Shown piece by piece: positions 61,557-64,000 of a stretch of 64,000 nt of DNA. The position numbers and the translations under genes were made by a program. The stretch comes from JBBROS01 sp965213855 (GTDB lineage: Bacteria > Pseudomonadota > Alphaproteobacteria > Acetobacterales > Acetobacteraceae). Where the stretch lies: positions 1,178,001 through 1,242,000 of the forward strand of contig CBDCAA010000007.1 in NCBI GenBank assembly GCA_965213855.1, read 5' to 3'. Under the pieces are notes generated by a model. The model was not told the DNA's origin. It made no database searches and was given only the letters and a program-made list of their open reading frames with translations. Every line of letters begins with the position of its first letter. Within the stretch, counting starts at the first letter, position 1.

Positions 61557-63982
61557 GCATTCGCCTCAAATCCCTTTTGGTCGAGGACTTCCGCAGTATC
61601 AGAGGCACACAGCGGCTGTCACTCGACGCCCCGGCCGTTTTGATTCACGGACCCAATGGCACTGGCAAGACTAGCTTGATATCGGCTATCGAGTTCGGCC
61701 TGACTGGCGCTATTGCGTCGCTAGCGCGCTTCGATCCCGGCTACCTGGAGCATCTGCCCCACAAGAAAAGTCCCACTGGCAAGTGCAAAGTCGCCCTCGA
61801 AGTCGATGGACTGTCGCCAGGATCGACCGAAGTCACCGGAGACGGACGGGGTGTCGATGGCAGCGGATTGTTGGGTGGCGATCTCTCGCGTTTCTTCGTC
61901 GAACGCTGCTACCTGCCGCAAGCAGCGCTCGGCCGGCTGCTCGAACTCTACGAGCATCAGGACAGCCGCCGCAGCGACTCTCCGCTGACGCGCTTTGTGA
62001 AGGAGCTTCTGGGTCTTGAGGCACTGGATGCGTTGATCGAAGGCCTCCGAGCAAGTGGCGATGTGCGCCGGCTTCGGGAACCGGCTCCGATGTTTTGGGC
62101 CGCGCGCGCCGGCGCCTCAGATTTGGCGAAGCGAGTCAAAGCCGCCACTGACAGCGTGACATCGCTTCGCAAACAGCTTTCTGAGTCCGAGCGTCAGATT
62201 CGGGCTGACCTGAGAGACCTAGCGGCCTCCAACGAGCCACTCGCTCCAGAGGCGCTGACACTTCTGATCGAAGCTGAGATCGACCAGATCGAGGCCCGCC
62301 TCTTAGACTTGGCGCGGCGTCGCCGCGACTTGGCCGCGGCGGGTGATCAGCTCTCCGCAGCTCTGGCAACGGATGCGGGCGGGCAGCGCGAAGCCGCCGA
62401 AACTGCATTGAGGACCGCCCGCGAGGCCTTGGCCGCATGGCAAAGCAACACGGGCGCAACACTGCAAAGCCTGTTCACGTCTCTCAGAGCGCGCCTACCT
62501 AGCCTTCCAGACAGTTCCGCCGATCCGGCCTCGACGCATGCAACGGCGATGCGAGCCGTCGATGCCGAGGCGCGACGCCTTCAGGCGCAGGCGGATCGGG
62601 ACGCTGCAGACGAGAAGACCCTCTCAGAGGTGCAGGAGGCGCTGCGACAAGGCACCTCCCGCCTGGCTATCATTGACGCCGAATTGGAACGGGACAGTGG
62701 CGCCAATCAGGAGCTTGCCCAGGCGCTGATCGCGGTTTCAGCGCACATTGACAACGAAACATGCCCAGTTTGCGCCCGGGATTTCAGCGAGGTTTCGGAT
62801 ACACCCTTGGCAGCGCACGTGTCGCAAGAGGTCCAACGTCTGATATCGGCCGCCGGGCGCGTTCAGGCTCTCGTGCGTGATCGCTCGACCTCAGCGGCAG
62901 CACTGACTCAGGCACAGCGGCGGCAAAGCCAATTGTCAGCCCAGCGGCTGTCACCCGAGCAGAGGGATCAGAACAAGACAGACTTGGCGCAGTTTAGCGA
63001 ATGGAAGACCGCGCTAAGCGGCTTCGTCGAGGGCGCCTCGGCGGGGTCTCGCCTCCAAAAGGAGGCTTCTGCGGCATCGGGCCAACTGTCCGTGCTTACC
63101 AGTCGGCAAGCCGGAATAGGGGGGCTGCGAGCGGAGCTGATGCAACACGCGGCGAGGCTTGGCTTGCCAGCGCCTGCGGACGACGTTCCAATTCGCAGCG
63201 TGCTGGCCAATGTGATAGCTTTCGTAGATCGAGACGAAGCCACTCAGCAGGAGGCGCGGTCCCGGTACATTCAAGCACGCAAGGGGCTTGCTGGACTTTC
63301 GCAGTTTCGAGAGGAGCTGGCAGAGGCCGAAGGTGTGTTCGAGGAGGCAAAGGCCGAGCAAACCATGACAACCTTGCGGCGCGAGCAAGCAGAGTTTGTG
63401 GTTGCTTCGGCTAAGGACTTGGCGAACCGGGCTGTAGCTCTCCGAACGGAGAAGGTTTGTCAGGTCTTCAACGAGGAACTCAATGCGGTTTGGAAGGAGC
63501 TATTCATCCGCTTGGCGCCGGAGGAGGAATTCGTACCGGCGTTCGCAATGCCAGGAGCAGGCAATGGCGCTATTGAGGCCAAACTTGAGACGCATTACCG
63601 ATCCGGCGGCAAGGGCGGTAATCCGCGGGCAATGCTGAGCGCTGGTAACTTGAATACTGCGGCGCTGACTTTGTTCCTCGCGCTCAACCTGTCCGCGAAG
63701 CCTGTCCTGCCGTGGTTGATTATCGACGACCCGGTGCAGAGTATGGATGACGTACATATCGCCCAGTTCGCCGCCCTACTAAGGACGCTCAAGCAGGAAG
63801 ACCGCCAGGTGATCCTGGCGGTGCACGACAAGCAATTGTTCGACTATTTAGCACTCGAACTCAGTCCGACTTTCAATGGCGATCGCCTGATCACCATTGA
63901 ACTCGGACGGAATGCGGACGGTATGACCACGGCGCCGTGGTTCCCCACCGTATTTGAACCTGATCGCGCGATTGCCGCCTGA
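61553..63982 (+). CDS. SMC/Rad50-like ATPase of defence operon (LmuB-like)
   Basis: 809 residues. Walker A is Gly33-Thr40 in LIHGPNGTGKTSLISAIEFG; the Q-loop region follows. Long coiled-coil-like segments rich in Ala, Glu, Arg and Leu flank a zinc hook, Cys404-x-x-Cys407 (NETCPVCARDFSEV). The signature motif is near 694-705 (MLSAGNLNTAALTLFLALNL), Walker B and D-loop are near 722-732 (LIIDDPVQSMDDVHIAQ), and the switch His is His758 (AVHDKQLFDYL). It is a complete ABC-type ATPase like LmuB/DdmC, the DNA-sensing part of Lamassu systems. It is intact. Confidence 0.88.
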   Translation: MSIRLKSLLVEDFRSIRGTQRLSLDAPAVLIHGPNGTGKTSLISAIEFGLTGAIASLARFDPGYLEHLPHKKSPTGKCKVALEVDGLSPGSTEVTGDGRGVDGSGLLGGDLSRFFVERCYLPQAALGRLLELYEHQDSRRSDSPLTRFVKELLGLEALDALIEGLRASGDVRRLREPAPMFWAARAGASDLAKRVKAATDSVTSLRKQLSESERQIRADLRDLAASNEPLAPEALTLLIEAEIDQIEARLLDLARRRRDLAAAGDQLSAALATDAGGQREAAETALRTAREALAAWQSNTGATLQSLFTSLRARLPSLPDSSADPASTHATAMRAVDAEARRLQAQADRDAADEKTLSEVQEALRQGTSRLAIIDAELERDSGANQELAQALIAVSAHIDNETCPVCARDFSEVSDTPLAAHVSQEVQRLISAAGRVQALVRDRSTSAAALTQAQRRQSQLSAQRLSPEQRDQNKTDLAQFSEWKTALSGFVEGASAGSRLQKEASAASGQLSVLTSRQAGIGGLRAELMQHAARLGLPAPADDVPIRSVLANVIAFVDRDEATQQEARSRYIQARKGLAGLSQFREELAEAEGVFEEAKAEQTMTTLRREQAEFVVASAKDLANRAVALRTEKVCQVFNEELNAVWKELFIRLAPEEEFVPAFAMPGAGNGAIEAKLETHYRSGGKGGNPRAMLSAGNLNTAALTLFLALNLSAKPVLPWLIIDDPVQSMDDVHIAQFAALLRTLKQEDRQVILAVHDKQLFDYLALELSPTFNGDRLITIELGRNADGMTTAPWFPTVFEPDRAIAA

Positions 63983-64000
63983 TTTGTTCGGCCTGTGGGT

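Noticed and set aside
1..64000. CRISPR arrays, tRNA or rRNA genes
   Set aside because: No regularly spaced repeats, tRNA-like cloverleaf or rRNA sequence was recognised by eye.

Overview
The window is 64 kb of GC-rich bacterial DNA with no rRNA, tRNA or CRISPR array that I could see. The protein families, and a GTTC-N7-GTTC (alphaproteobacterial LexA-type) box at 25338-25352, suggest an alphaproteobacterium. A Rhodospirillales/Azospirillum-like host is my guess, not proven. The content is accessory: small catabolic or detoxification modules, each beside its own regulator, between insertion-sequence remnants. About twenty genes are broken or truncated, which suggests a plasmid, chromid or genomic island.

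Layout. 0-2.6 kb: MFS transporter with a GntR regulator, and a DUF4239-type membrane protein. 2.6-4.4 kb: recombinase remnant, a PLL-like lectin with a stop codon, and an IS3 end. 4.4-9.0 kb: two TetR modules (alpha/beta hydrolase + MAPEG; VOC + TfoX-like), and a GNAT gene with a stop codon. 9.3-13.5 kb: a small Cys-rich protein, then a MarR-NmrA-methyltransferase-GST operon with paired palindromic operators. 13.6-15.1 kb: IS630 remnant and decayed DUF2975, XRE and aspartyl-protease genes. 16.0-22.8 kb: a minus-strand catabolic operon (SnoaL, GMC oxidoreductase, DoxX, cupin, SMP-30 lactonase, VOC, SDR, RidA). 23.1-25.3 kb: broken IS3 transposase and an orphan cytosine-5 DNA methyltransferase with a LexA-type box in its promoter. 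25.4-31.3 kb: mostly decayed genes, with an intact PPOX-family flavoprotein and an exported NTF2-like protein. 31.5-38.2 kb: quinone oxidoreductase, two PhzF-like proteins, GFA protein, YbfB-type MFS, and GST and aminotransferase pseudogenes. 38.5-41.9 kb: AbiEii-type toxin and AbiEi-type antitoxin, separated and convergent, around a threonine-dehydratase-like gene. 42.3-47.3 kb: cystathionine gamma-synthase-like enzyme, YcaQ-type glycosylase, LysR, RidA, PhzF. 47.4-58.7 kb: dienelactone hydrolase, ArsR, a D-tartrate dehydratase + lactate-permease pair, LysR/DUF4865, two MFS genes, cupin and a second ArsR. 59.3-64 kb: a translationally coupled three-gene operon of a SIR2-domain effector, a small middle protein and an SMC/Rad50-like ATPase.

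How it works together. Most modules pair a one-component regulator with one to four enzymes or transporters, and several operators can be read directly. One inverted repeat, TTAGG-N6-CCTAA, lies both at the start of the ArsR gene at 49.1 kb and upstream of the dehydratase at 40.5 kb, so they probably share a regulon. The defence content (SIR2-SMC operon of Lamassu/ABC-3C type, AbiE pair, orphan methyltransferase) gives a loose defence-island character. The SIR2-SMC operon is the most notable system: it fits a known class, but its effector frame is broken by one apparent base deletion.
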